Virus record (IMG/VR): IMGVR_UViG_3300017781_000041 | Span: 1-38,398 of that record | Reading direction: 5' to 3' (one strand) | DNA: 38,398 nt | Origin: a virus | Shown: in pieces, positions 25,623-32,823 of the stretch | How positions within the stretch are numbered: position 1 is the stretch's first letter | How the letters are laid out: every line of letters starts with the position of its first letter | Program-made: the position numbers and the translations under genes | Notes under the pieces: model-generated | Told to the model about the DNA's origin: nothing | What the model saw: only the letters and a program-made list of their open reading frames with translations | Databases searched by the model: none

Positions 25623-26145
25623 AAGAAAAAGAGGTAGACCTAGTAATGCAGAACTTGCTAGGAGAAAAGAAGAAGCTGAAAAGGATAAAATAATAAAATT
25701 AGTATCTATCGTAGGTATTCTTTTAATTTTAGGTATCTTTATTCAAAATGTTACTGCTGATCAAATAGTACATAAGTTTAAATCACCATCTTTTAGTGGA
25801 ATAAATACATCTAGCCATTATCTAACTATAGAAAATCAAGAATTTAATCGTAAGCTTACAATCAAAGAAGAAATAAAAGCCTTACAAGATGAAATAGAAA
25901 GAGAAAAAGAAAACTCTACACTTGCTAGGTTCATGCGAAACTTAGAAAGCAGAGTCTATGCTGAACTTTCAAGACAACTAGTTAGTAACTTATTTGGCGA
26001 AACGCCTTCTGATTCAGGAATTATTGAACTAGAAGGAAATATAATTGAATATACGAGTGATGGCGTAACATTAACCCTAAAAATAACAGAAGCAGATGGC
26101 ACAGTCACAGAAATTACAATTCCTATCGGTACTTTTACTTTCTAG
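25603..26145 (+). CDS. csgF: CsgF-like curli secretion accessory protein
   Basis: A 180-aa homologue of CsgF, the periplasmic/extracellular protein that plugs the CsgG pore and helps nucleate curli. A hydrophobic signal segment (IIKLVSIVGILLILGIFI, about residues 30-47) is followed by a VTA/DQ cleavage site. The mature start DQIVHKFKSPSFSGIN corresponds to the E. coli segment with FRNPNFGGN that inserts into the pore. The C-terminal part (GNIIEYTSDGVTLTLKITEA) matches the CsgF beta domain. Unusual: a 29-residue basic extension before the signal segment with KRKRGRPSNAELARRK. ATG 25603 is preferred to TTG 25585. It overlaps csgG by 50 bases in another frame. Confidence 0.8.
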   Translation: MTKEKIKRKRGRPSNAELARRKEEAEKDKIIKLVSIVGILLILGIFIQNVTADQIVHKFKSPSFSGINTSSHYLTIENQEFNRKLTIKEEIKALQDEIEREKENSTLARFMRNLESRVYAELSRQLVSNLFGETPSDSGIIELEGNIIEYTSDGVTLTLKITEADGTVTEITIPIGTFTF

Positions 26146-26962
26146 TTGTTCAATTTTTGACCAGTATGAAGATACATACGATCAAAGAGCAAATAACGAC
26201 ATAGTAAGGATAGATCAACTTCATTCTAAAGAATTAGCTAATGTACAAAAACCTCTAGTACAACCTATAGTAGCTGTATATCCAACAGCATTTACAGATC
26301 AAACAGGACAAAGAAAAAGTAACAGTGAATTTGCTTTATTTTCTACTGCTGTAACACAAGCACCCTACACATTATTAATTAGAGCATTAAAACATTCTAG
26401 TAATGGTGAATTTTTTAGAGTAGTAGAAAGGGTTGGTTTAGATAACTTAACAAAAGAAAGACAGCTAATTAGATCAGCAAGAGAACAATTTGCAAAAGAT
26501 GGTGAAGAAAAGAACGTACCGCCACTGCTCTTTGCAGGTGTATTGCTAGAAGGTGCTGTAATAAGCTATGATAGTAACTTGTCAACTGGTGGTGTTGGTG
26601 CTAGGTATCTAGGAATAGGTAAAAGCATTCAATATAGAGAAGACAATATTACAGTTAGTCTTCGTATGGTATCAGTTGCAACAGGTGAGATACTTATAGA
26701 AGTATTAAGCCAAAAAACCATATTTAGTTATGGCAAATCAGAAGATGTTTTTAGATTCATAGAGATGGGTACTGAACTTGTAGAAATTGAATTAGGTAAT
26801 TCAAGAAACGAGTCAACAACGATTGCACTGATGAAAGCTATAGAAGGTGCAGTCTTAGAGCTAATAAATATCGGATACGATAGGAGTTTTTGGAAACATG
26901 AAGAAACTGAAATTACTAAGCCTGATTGCGATGATGATTGCATCACCAACATACGCGGCTGA
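26096..26962 (+). CDS. csgG: CsgG-like outer-membrane curli export lipoprotein
   Basis: A 288-aa homologue of CsgG, the nonameric outer-membrane pore of type VIII secretion. The signal peptide ends in lipobox LSSC with Cys18 as lipidation site. Strong family strings are FSTAVTQAPYTLLIRALKHS, VVERVGLDNLTKERQLIRSA, STGGVGARYLGIGKSIQYRE, RMVSVATGEILIEVLSQKTI and VFRFIEMGTELVEIE; the spacing matches E. coli CsgG throughout. In the constriction loop, E. coli has Tyr51, Asn55 and Phe56 (recalled numbering); here the Phe is kept before STAV, but the Asn position is Leu and the Tyr is absent in my alignment. It starts inside csgF and ends inside the curlin-like gene, so expression is coupled. Confidence 0.92.
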   Translation: MAQSQKLQFLSVLLLSSCSIFDQYEDTYDQRANNDIVRIDQLHSKELANVQKPLVQPIVAVYPTAFTDQTGQRKSNSEFALFSTAVTQAPYTLLIRALKHSSNGEFFRVVERVGLDNLTKERQLIRSAREQFAKDGEEKNVPPLLFAGVLLEGAVISYDSNLSTGGVGARYLGIGKSIQYREDNITVSLRMVSVATGEILIEVLSQKTIFSYGKSEDVFRFIEMGTELVEIELGNSRNESTTIALMKAIEGAVLELINIGYDRSFWKHEETEITKPDCDDDCITNIRG

Positions 26963-27629
26963 TAACGAAATATTTGTAGATCAATCAGGAACAGGTGCAA
27001 ATATAGATTTAGAACAACTAGGTATATCTAATATTATAGGTGGTCTTAACACAGAAGCAGGAAGTCTCACAGCTTTTGATTTAGATGGAAATTCTATGAC
27101 TTTAGATATCAATATGATTGGTGCAACAAATAAATTTTTAGGTGATATATACGCTGATAACTTTACAGGTTTGTATAATTTCACTGGTTCAACTAATTCT
27201 TTTACTATCCAAGTAGACCCAACTAATAGTTTTGGTGCAGATGGTTCTGATCATAATATTGCAGTAACTGGTGCTTCTAATACATTTACATTGAATCAAG
27301 GAACTACTGCACTATCCGCAAGTCTTAATTTAGATTGGATTATTCAAGGTTCTAACAATACCATTACATCAAATATAAATATTGACGGTGCTACTAATTA
27401 TATGGATATAGATGGTTCTGATAATACAGTTACATATACAGGTACTGGTGTTAATGCTTCAGCAGGTGGATATTTCTATCTAGACCATACAGGTGGTCAA
27501 AGAACATTTAATATTCAACAATTAAGTACACAGGACAATGACTGGCTCAAAATCATATCAGTGGGTGGCAATTCTTCTTCTACTGTTTGTGTTATCCAAA
27601 ACGATCAAGGCACAAGCACAGGCTGTTGA
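26898..27629 (+). CDS. Secreted curlin-like repeat protein, probable CsgG substrate
   Basis: A 243-aa exported protein. Residues 1-20 are a clean signal peptide (MKKLKLLSLIAMMIASPTYA) with an AYA-type site. The mature start has VDQSGTGAN and EQLGISN: the Gln residues at 29 and 40 are 11 apart and the second is an exact QxGxxN curlin motif, the half-repeat spacing of CsgA/CsgB. The rest contains repeated G(A/S)(T/S/D/N)N units (GATNKF, GSTNSF, GASNTF, GSNNTI, GATNYM, GSDNTV) at about 20-residue steps, suggesting a beta-solenoid. It ends with two Cys in VCVIQNDQGTSTGC. Predicted extracellular or surface-attached amyloid-like protein exported through CsgG. Its last 92 bases overlap the FecR-like gene. 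Confidence 0.68.
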   Translation: MKKLKLLSLIAMMIASPTYAADNEIFVDQSGTGANIDLEQLGISNIIGGLNTEAGSLTAFDLDGNSMTLDINMIGATNKFLGDIYADNFTGLYNFTGSTNSFTIQVDPTNSFGADGSDHNIAVTGASNTFTLNQGTTALSASLNLDWIIQGSNNTITSNINIDGATNYMDIDGSDNTVTYTGTGVNASAGGYFYLDHTGGQRTFNIQQLSTQDNDWLKIISVGGNSSSTVCVIQNDQGTSTGC

Positions 27630-28656
27630 TATTGGAGATATATCTGAGCTAAACGGCTCAGCACAAATAGTTAGAGATAAGCCCTATAATGCAAACCTAA
27701 AATTTGCTATACAAAGCAATGATGAAGCTATTACTTCTAATGGAAGAATGGCAATTAAATTTCTTGATGAATCTACAGTGAAACTTACTGAACACTCACA
27801 GCTATTAATAGATGAATATATCTATGACCCCGACCCATCTAAATCTAAAATGGCTCTTACCTTTGGATTAGGTACAGCAAGATTTATCACAGGCAATCTT
27901 AATAGAATAGATAAACAGAATATAAAACTTAAAACTCCTACTGCAAATATAGCAATCAGAGGTACAGATTTTACAGCTACTGTAGATGAACTAGGCAGGT
28001 CATTAATAATACTGCTACCTGATGCTCTGGGCTTGTCTAGTGGTGAGATAGAAGTAGTTACTGCTATGGGTACAGTTTTACTAAATAAACCATTTCAAGC
28101 CACTACAGTTAATGTCTTTGAATCTAAACCTAGTAAACCAGTTATCTTAGATTTAACTCTAGATATTATTGATAATATGTTAATAGTCACACCACCAAAA
28201 AAAGAAATAAGTCTTACAGAAGAAATTGCACAAAATTCACAACAAAATATATTAGATTTTAACGATTTGGATATTGACTATCTTGATGAAGATTTTTTTG
28301 GTAAAGATGAATTAGAGTTTACAGAACTAGATATTAACTATCTTGATACTAACTATCTTGAAGATTTATTAAATGTCTTAGATGCACTTGCAGTAAATAA
28401 ACAAGAAGATGTTTTAGCTGTAGTTGGTGGTATTGACGTTCAAGGCACAAAAATTGGTCAAGATACAGAAACACAGATGACCACTCTAATAGCAGGTAAT
28501 GTTATAAGTCTTAGAAGGAATGTTAATAATTCTGCAAGATTAGATCTAAATGGAGATGATACTTATACTCTTATCATAATTCAAGATGGCGTTTCTAATG
28601 TTATTAAGATAAATGGTGGTGGTGACTCTGTAATTAGTATTACTCAAAGCGACTAA
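27538..28656 (+). CDS. FecR-domain protein with C-terminal curlin-like segment
   Basis: A 372-aa exported protein. A signal peptide (residues 8-29, WVAILLLLFVLSKTIKAQAQ) leads into a FecR domain (about 35-160): ISELNGSAQIVRDK, MAIKFLDESTVKLTEHSQLL, LGTARFITGNLNR and the hallmark TPTANIAIRGTDF. Residues 240-275 hold two acidic units (LDIDYLDEDF and LDINYLDTNYLED). The C-terminus (about 340-372) reads TYTLIIIQDGVSNVIKING, with exact curlin motif QDGVSN at 349-354. FecR-domain genes often neighbour CHASE2 cyclases, as here; the stop overlaps the cyclase ATG by one base. It may scaffold or report on the curlin-like fibre in the periplasm or outside (inference). Confidence 0.75.
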   Translation: MTGSKSYQWVAILLLLFVLSKTIKAQAQAVDIGDISELNGSAQIVRDKPYNANLKFAIQSNDEAITSNGRMAIKFLDESTVKLTEHSQLLIDEYIYDPDPSKSKMALTFGLGTARFITGNLNRIDKQNIKLKTPTANIAIRGTDFTATVDELGRSLIILLPDALGLSSGEIEVVTAMGTVLLNKPFQATTVNVFESKPSKPVILDLTLDIIDNMLIVTPPKKEISLTEEIAQNSQQNILDFNDLDIDYLDEDFFGKDELEFTELDINYLDTNYLEDLLNVLDALAVNKQEDVLAVVGGIDVQGTKIGQDTETQMTTLIAGNVISLRRNVNNSARLDLNGDDTYTLIIIQDGVSNVIKINGGGDSVISITQSD

Positions 28657-30434
28657 TGAAAAAACTTATAATACTTATACTTGTACTACTATCACTCCCA
28701 CTTATATTTCAAAGTACGCCTACAGATATAATAAAACTTAGAACCTTTGATACTCTTGTTAAACAATACAACCCATCAGGTAATTTTGTAATTCTCAATA
28801 TTACAGAAGAAGATGTAGAAAATGAGGGTGGTTATCCTTTACCTAGACAAAGATTAGCTGAGATACAAGTTGATCTTATTAATAAAGGTGCTATTGGTGT
28901 TGGTTGGGTTATATCTTTTCCACAGGCAGACAGACTAGGTGGTGATAAAGCCTTTGCAGAAGCATTAAGTTATGCACCATCTGTTATTGCTATGTTTGAA
29001 GATAATAAAAATAATTATCCTAAATCTACTGGAACGGTTGTCAAAGGCAATGATGTTAGTGGTATAGTAAGTATGGGAGTCAAGGAAAACCTGAACACTC
29101 TAAAAGAAAATACACTGCAGGGTCTAGCCATTGCTCCCACTGAAGTTGATCAACTCGTTCGCAGAATACCCCTTTTAGTAAGCACTCCTAAAAACGAATG
29201 GATTCCTGCATTTGGTACACAAATATATAAAGCTTTATTTGGTGTAAAGACTTACATTATAAAAACTAATGATAATGGTATAGAGGAAATATCAATTAGA
29301 GGAATACCACCAATAAAAACAGACAGTTTAGGGCGTAAATGGATAAGTTGGGTAGATACAGAACAAACAGACCTTAAAGAAATGAACGTAGAAGGTAAGT
29401 TTGTATTTGTAGGTGTTACAGCTAATGGTGTTATGCCACAGATAGCCACTCCTGTGGGTTTGCTAGAACCACATAAGATACAAACAGCTTTAGCAGAATC
29501 AATACTTATAGAAGATAGCCCATATATACCTGATTGGGCTTTAGCTTTAGAAATAGTTATATTTTTCGTTTCTGTAAGCCTTATATGGCTTGTATTAAAC
29601 GCTTTTGGTGTTACTTGGGGGATTATATTAGCTATATTAATAATGTTGTCCACAGCTTATACAGGATATGGACTTATCCACAGGGGAATATTGATTGATG
29701 TCACTTGGTCTTTGATATCACAGTTTATAACAGGCTCTATAGCTTTATATTTAAGATTTAGAGAACAATGGAAGCTTAGAGAACAGATAAAAGGTCAATT
29801 TGAACATTATCTTGACCCAAGACAGGTCAAAAAATTACAAGATAATCCTACATTGTTAAAACTTGGAGGTGAAAGGCGTTATGCAACTTTTTTATTTACA
29901 GATGTTCGTGGTTTTACAGCTTTATCAGAATCATTAGAACCTGAACAAGTAACGTACATTATGAATAGAGCATTAACTGCACAACAGGAAGCAGTGCAAA
30001 AACATGGTGGTATGGTTGATAAATATATAGGTGATGCAATGATGGCTATCTTTAATGCACCTATTGATCTAGAAGAACATGAAACAAAGGCATTAGAATG
30101 TGCTATAGATATACAAAAAAATATGCATGAACTTAATTATGTATTGGTAGATGAAGGCATAACACCAGTTACTATAGGTATAGGAATAAATACAGGATAT
30201 GCAGTTATAGGCAATATGGGTTCTAAAAATAGATTTGATTATACTGCTATAGGTGATGCTGTTAATGTTGCGGCAAGACTTGAATCAGGAACAAAACAAG
30301 CAGGTGTAGATTTGCTAATTGGTCAAACTACAAAAAATGCTATAAAATTAGAATTAACATCTTTAGAACCAATTCAGGCTAAAGGTAAAAGCGAAAAATT
30401 ACAGGTGTATACATGGGGTTCAAATTATCGTTAG
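28656..30434 (+). CDS. CHASE2-domain membrane adenylate cyclase (class IIIb)
   Basis: A 592-aa membrane cyclase. Residues 3-19 are a membrane/signal helix; about 25-290 form a periplasmic CHASE2 sensor domain (NPSGNFVILNITEEDVENEG, PRQRLAEI); about 296-366 contain three membrane helices; 405-592 is a class III catalytic domain. All six canonical residues are visible: metal-binding Asp416 (FTDVRGFT) and Asp460 (VDKYIGDAMMAIF), adenine-selecting Lys456 and Thr530 (FDYTAIGDAVNVAARLES), and transition-state Asn537 and Arg541. The Lys/Thr pair points to ATP, so cAMP as product. Its ATG overlaps the FecR stop by one base. A complete, apparently functional adenylate cyclase in a phage late operon is unusual. 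Confidence 0.9.
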   Translation: MKKLIILILVLLSLPLIFQSTPTDIIKLRTFDTLVKQYNPSGNFVILNITEEDVENEGGYPLPRQRLAEIQVDLINKGAIGVGWVISFPQADRLGGDKAFAEALSYAPSVIAMFEDNKNNYPKSTGTVVKGNDVSGIVSMGVKENLNTLKENTLQGLAIAPTEVDQLVRRIPLLVSTPKNEWIPAFGTQIYKALFGVKTYIIKTNDNGIEEISIRGIPPIKTDSLGRKWISWVDTEQTDLKEMNVEGKFVFVGVTANGVMPQIATPVGLLEPHKIQTALAESILIEDSPYIPDWALALEIVIFFVSVSLIWLVLNAFGVTWGIILAILIMLSTAYTGYGLIHRGILIDVTWSLISQFITGSIALYLRFREQWKLREQIKGQFEHYLDPRQVKKLQDNPTLLKLGGERRYATFLFTDVRGFTALSESLEPEQVTYIMNRALTAQQEAVQKHGGMVDKYIGDAMMAIFNAPIDLEEHETKALECAIDIQKNMHELNYVLVDEGITPVTIGIGINTGYAVIGNMGSKNRFDYTAIGDAVNVAARLESGTKQAGVDLLIGQTTKNAIKLELTSLEPIQAKGKSEKLQVYTWGSNYR

Positions 30435-30817
30435 CATTAGGTGGCTTACTGCTAATATCCCTTACAAGTAGCACTTGGTATATAAACAAGTTACAAGATC
30501 AAATAGCAGTTTTAAAAGGCAATCAAATAGCTTTAGAAAATTCTATAGAACAACAAAACGAATCTATTAAAAAAAATCTAGCAAAACAAAAACAAACACA
30601 AGAGCAAGTTAATGTTCTAACTGCAAAAAACCAAGAAGCACAAAGAGAAGTTAATAAACTTAAAAACACTTTTGCAAAACATGATCTTGATAATCTTGCT
30701 TTAGCTAAACCAAAGCTAATAGAAAATATAGTTAATAAGGGAACAAAGAAAGTCAAAGAAGACCTTATAGCTTTAACCAACCCTAATCAGTTTGATGAAA
30801 AATCTAATAATAGTTAG
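30413..30817 (+). CDS. i-spanin-like (Rz-type) inner-membrane lysis protein
   Basis: A 134-aa protein with one N-terminal membrane helix (LSLALGGLLLISLTSSTWYI, residues 5-24) and a long periplasmic coiled coil (27-90), the layout of Rz-type i-spanins that fuse inner and outer membranes at the end of lysis. AGGTG precedes ATG 30413. It overlaps the cyclase gene by 22 bases, and the lipoprotein gene at 30795 starts inside its 3' end, as in Rz/Rz1 pairs. Identity rests on architecture and context. Confidence 0.65.
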   Translation: MGFKLSLALGGLLLISLTSSTWYINKLQDQIAVLKGNQIALENSIEQQNESIKKNLAKQKQTQEQVNVLTAKNQEAQREVNKLKNTFAKHDLDNLALAKPKLIENIVNKGTKKVKEDLIALTNPNQFDEKSNNS

Positions 30818-31181
30818 TTTTACCTTATTCTACTTCACAGCGTGTTCTATGTTGCCAACGCAACCTAAGCCTGTAGAAGTTATAACAGTTGCAGAGCCTA
30901 TGCCAATGTACCATCCACCACTCCCCATAGAACTTAATATAGTGGATATTGACTGGGAAATTTTAACCCCTCGTATAATGAAAGAGTACCTTTCAGACTT
31001 GGAGCAAGGTTCTGCACCCCCTACAGCATATTATGCTTTGACCTCTAAAGATTACGAAAATCTATCCATGAATATGGCAGAGATAAAACGCTATATCAAA
31101 GATACTTTACATATTCTTGAATTCTATAGAGATTATGATAAGCAAGATCAACCTGAAGAAAAGGTGTCAGACACAAAATAA
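30795..31181 (+). CDS. o-spanin-like outer-membrane lipoprotein
   Basis: A 128-aa lipoprotein: signal MKNLIIVSFTLFYFTAC with lipobox FTAC (Cys17), then a Pro-rich stretch (MLPTQPKPVEVITVAEPMP) and a helical C-terminal part. It starts 23 bases inside the i-spanin gene, the usual Rz/Rz1 overlap, and precedes holin and endolysin genes. ATG 30795 is chosen over the in-frame TTG at 30792. It is longer than typical Rz1, so it may have an added function. Confidence 0.55.
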   Translation: MKNLIIVSFTLFYFTACSMLPTQPKPVEVITVAEPMPMYHPPLPIELNIVDIDWEILTPRIMKEYLSDLEQGSAPPTAYYALTSKDYENLSMNMAEIKRYIKDTLHILEFYRDYDKQDQPEEKVSDTK

Positions 31182-31222
31182 TCTGATACCATTTAGATTC
31201 ATTCATTATAGGAGAGATTAAT

Positions 31223-31387
31223 ATGTTAGGAATGATAGGAGAGTGGTTGGGTATTGTCACTGGTGTGGTTTGTGGTGCAAGTATAATTTGCTCACTTACT
31301 GCAACACCAAAAGATGATAAATTGATTGCCAAGTTATATAAGATACTTGAAATCGCGGCACTTAATATAGGTAAGGCTAAAAAGTAA
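31223..31387 (+). CDS. Small membrane protein, holin candidate
   Basis: A 54-aa protein MLGMIGEWLGIVTGVVCGAS..., with one hydrophobic span (residues 5-25) and then TPKDDKLIAKLYKILEIAAL and a basic end. I recall similar short proteins with TPTPKDD-(L/K)-hydrophobic segments near lysis genes in marine phages. AGGAG at 31210-31214 precedes ATG 31223. Position between spanins and endolysin makes a holin or pinholin plausible, and the endolysin lacks a signal peptide, so it needs one. Confidence 0.6.
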   Translation: MLGMIGEWLGIVTGVVCGASIICSLTATPKDDKLIAKLYKILEIAALNIGKAKK

Positions 31388-31393
31388 TTAGCT

Positions 31394-31789
31394 ATGTCTA
31401 AATCAGTCACACCATTTGTATACAACGCTATACTTGAAAGGGTAATAGATGGAGACACCATAGATGTGACTTTAGATTTAGGCTTTGACGTAAAGCTTCA
31501 CAAACAAAGATGTAGACTTAATGGAATAGATACCCCTGAGTCACGAACTAGAAATTTAGAAGAAAAAGCACTTGGTCTTAAAGCAAAAGAAAGGTTAAAA
31601 GAATTATGTGCTGAAAAATTAGTAATACAATCACATGGAAAGGGAAAATATGGACGGATTCTTGCAACACCTTTTACAAAAGATGGGAAAGATATTTGCC
31701 AAGCCCTCGTTAAAGAAGGACACGCAGTTGAATACTGGGGTGGAACAAAAAAAGCAAAAGTTAAAAAAGACGGAACTTGGGGAGAATAA
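31394..31789 (+). CDS. Staphylococcal nuclease-like thermonuclease
   Basis: A 131-aa SNase-fold, Ca-dependent nuclease. Visible motifs: VIDGDTIDVTLDLGF (Asp19, Asp21), RLNGIDTPE with Arg41, Asp46 and Glu49, and GKGKYGRIL with Arg88. These correspond to Arg35, Asp40, Glu43 and Arg87 of the staphylococcal enzyme with the same spacing, so it should be active. The LVKEGHAVEYWGG ending is also family-typical. There is no signal peptide, so it would act in the cytoplasm, perhaps on host DNA or RNA late in infection. One base separates it from the endolysin. Confidence 0.9.
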   Translation: MSKSVTPFVYNAILERVIDGDTIDVTLDLGFDVKLHKQRCRLNGIDTPESRTRNLEEKALGLKAKERLKELCAEKLVIQSHGKGKYGRILATPFTKDGKDICQALVKEGHAVEYWGGTKKAKVKKDGTWGE

Positions 31790-31790
31790 T

Positions 31791-32234
31791 ATGAAAATAT
31801 CACAAGAAGGAATAGCACTTATAAAAGTATTTGAAGGGTGCAAATTAGAATCTTATAAATGTGCCGCAAATGTTTGGACAATAGGCTACGGTCATACTAA
31901 GTCTGTAGAAGAAGGGCAAGAGATAACACAGGAAGAAGCAGATAGTATATTAATAGCTGATCTAGAGATATATGAAGAAGCTGTTCTCAAAGCTGTAGAA
32001 GTACCACTACATCAACATCAATTTGATGCTTTAGTTTCATGGACTTTTAATCTTGGTGGTGCAAACCTAAACGCTTCAACGATGCTTAAAGTAATTAACA
32101 AAGGCGAATATGAAGATGTTCCTGCACAGATAAAGAGATGGAATAAAGCAGGTGGTAAGGTATTACAAGGTCTTATAAGACGTAGAGAAGCAGAAGCACT
32201 ATTATTTGAAGGTAAAGACTGGGAAAATGTCTGA
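31791..32234 (+). CDS. Endolysin, GH24 lysozyme
   Basis: A 147-aa muramidase that cuts the peptidoglycan glycan strand. The catalytic triad follows the E-8aa-C/D-5aa-T pattern: Glu15 (VFEG), Cys24 (YKCAANVW) and Thr30 (TIGYGHT). Further family features are FDALVSWTFNLGGANLNAST and GLIRRREAEALLFEG. Start ATG 31791 follows GGAGAATAAT; a longer in-frame extension upstream runs through the nuclease gene and is not real. With no signal sequence it depends on a holin. Confidence 0.93.
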   Translation: MKISQEGIALIKVFEGCKLESYKCAANVWTIGYGHTKSVEEGQEITQEEADSILIADLEIYEEAVLKAVEVPLHQHQFDALVSWTFNLGGANLNASTMLKVINKGEYEDVPAQIKRWNKAGGKVLQGLIRRREAEALLFEGKDWENV

Positions 32235-32394
32235 TCAATGGCATGGTGGCAAAGGCTCTCGTAGAAAAAAAGGCGATGACAAAGCTTATTTAGATAACTG
32301 GGAAAGGTTGTTTGGAAAAAAGAAAATAGATATTGATGATTTAAAAAATATAGTAAAAAATAAAAAAAAGGTAGATAAAAGTGGCACTAAGTAA
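32227..32394 (+). CDS. Small conserved basic protein
   Basis: A 55-aa protein starting MSDQWHGGKGSRRKKGDDKA, then NWERLFGKKK. I recall short proteins with this SD(R/Q)WHGGKGS start across marine phages and do not know their function. ATG 32227 lies inside the endolysin 3' end (8-base overlap). The high Lys/Arg content suggests nucleic acid binding (inference). Confidence 0.65.
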   Translation: MSDQWHGGKGSRRKKGDDKAYLDNWERLFGKKKIDIDDLKNIVKNKKKVDKSGTK

Positions 32395-32605
32395 AACACA
32401 GACTAAAAGACTCGGTGGAATATTAGCAATAATGTTTGGTGATGATATACCTAGTGAAAACCTAACTGCTTTGATTGGAGATGGTTTTATAAAAGTAGAG
32501 GGTCAAAAATATACTCTAACTGATAAAGGATTAGATGAAAAAAACCGTCTTTGTACCTTATGTGGTTTAAATATTAAATATAGTTCAGAAAATAAATCTA
32601 ATTAA
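32381..32605 (+). CDS. Small winged-helix-like protein with a CxxC pair
   Basis: A 74-aa protein starting at GTG 32381 (AAGG 8 bases upstream). It reads SKTQTKRLGGILAIMFGDDI, then LIGDGFIKVEGQKYTLTDKG, a pattern like the recognition helix and wing of a winged-helix domain, and then LCTLCGLNI with a Cys pair. It is the last gene of the plus-strand operon. Its stop overlaps the stop of the converging minus-strand gene. A small DNA-binding or regulatory protein is possible. Confidence 0.55.
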   Translation: MALSKTQTKRLGGILAIMFGDDIPSENLTALIGDGFIKVEGQKYTLTDKGLDEKNRLCTLCGLNIKYSSENKSN

Positions 32606-32817
32606 TGCAAATCATCATCCTTTAAAGAATTTCTTTGTTTTTCATAATTCATAACGATATCAGTAAATATTTCTAGACTTTTATCTTCAGTTAAATCTCC
32701 TAACAAAAAATTAACCCTATTTTTATCACGATGACTCAATTCTTTATTCTTATCAAAAAACCTTATAGTTCTTTTTAAAAATTCTATATCTGCTCCACTT
32801 AAAAATTTCAGCATCAT
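32602..32817 (-). CDS. Small protein at the 3' end of the minus-strand operon
   Basis: A 71-aa charged helical protein (LKFLSGADIEFLKRTIRFFD). Two adjacent ATGs are possible; the second (32814) has the better spacing to GGAG. It converges with the plus-strand gene ending at 32605, a four-base tail-to-tail overlap, with no clear terminator between the two transcription units. Function unknown. Confidence 0.5.
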   Translation of the reverse strand: MMLKFLSGADIEFLKRTIRFFDKNKELSHRDKNRVNFLLGDLTEDKSLEIFTDIVMNYEKQRNSLKDDDLH

Positions 32818-32823
32818 TTTCTC

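Noticed and set aside
26898-27629. Alternative reading of the curlin-like protein as another tail fibre
   Set aside because: It has a clear Sec signal peptide, two Gln residues 11 apart with a QxGxxN motif and lies directly after csgG; phage fibres have no signal peptide.
31635-31790. N-terminal extension of the endolysin by 52 residues
   Set aside because: The extension is a shifted reading of the nuclease gene; ATG 31791 has a strong ribosome site and begins exactly at the GH24 domain.
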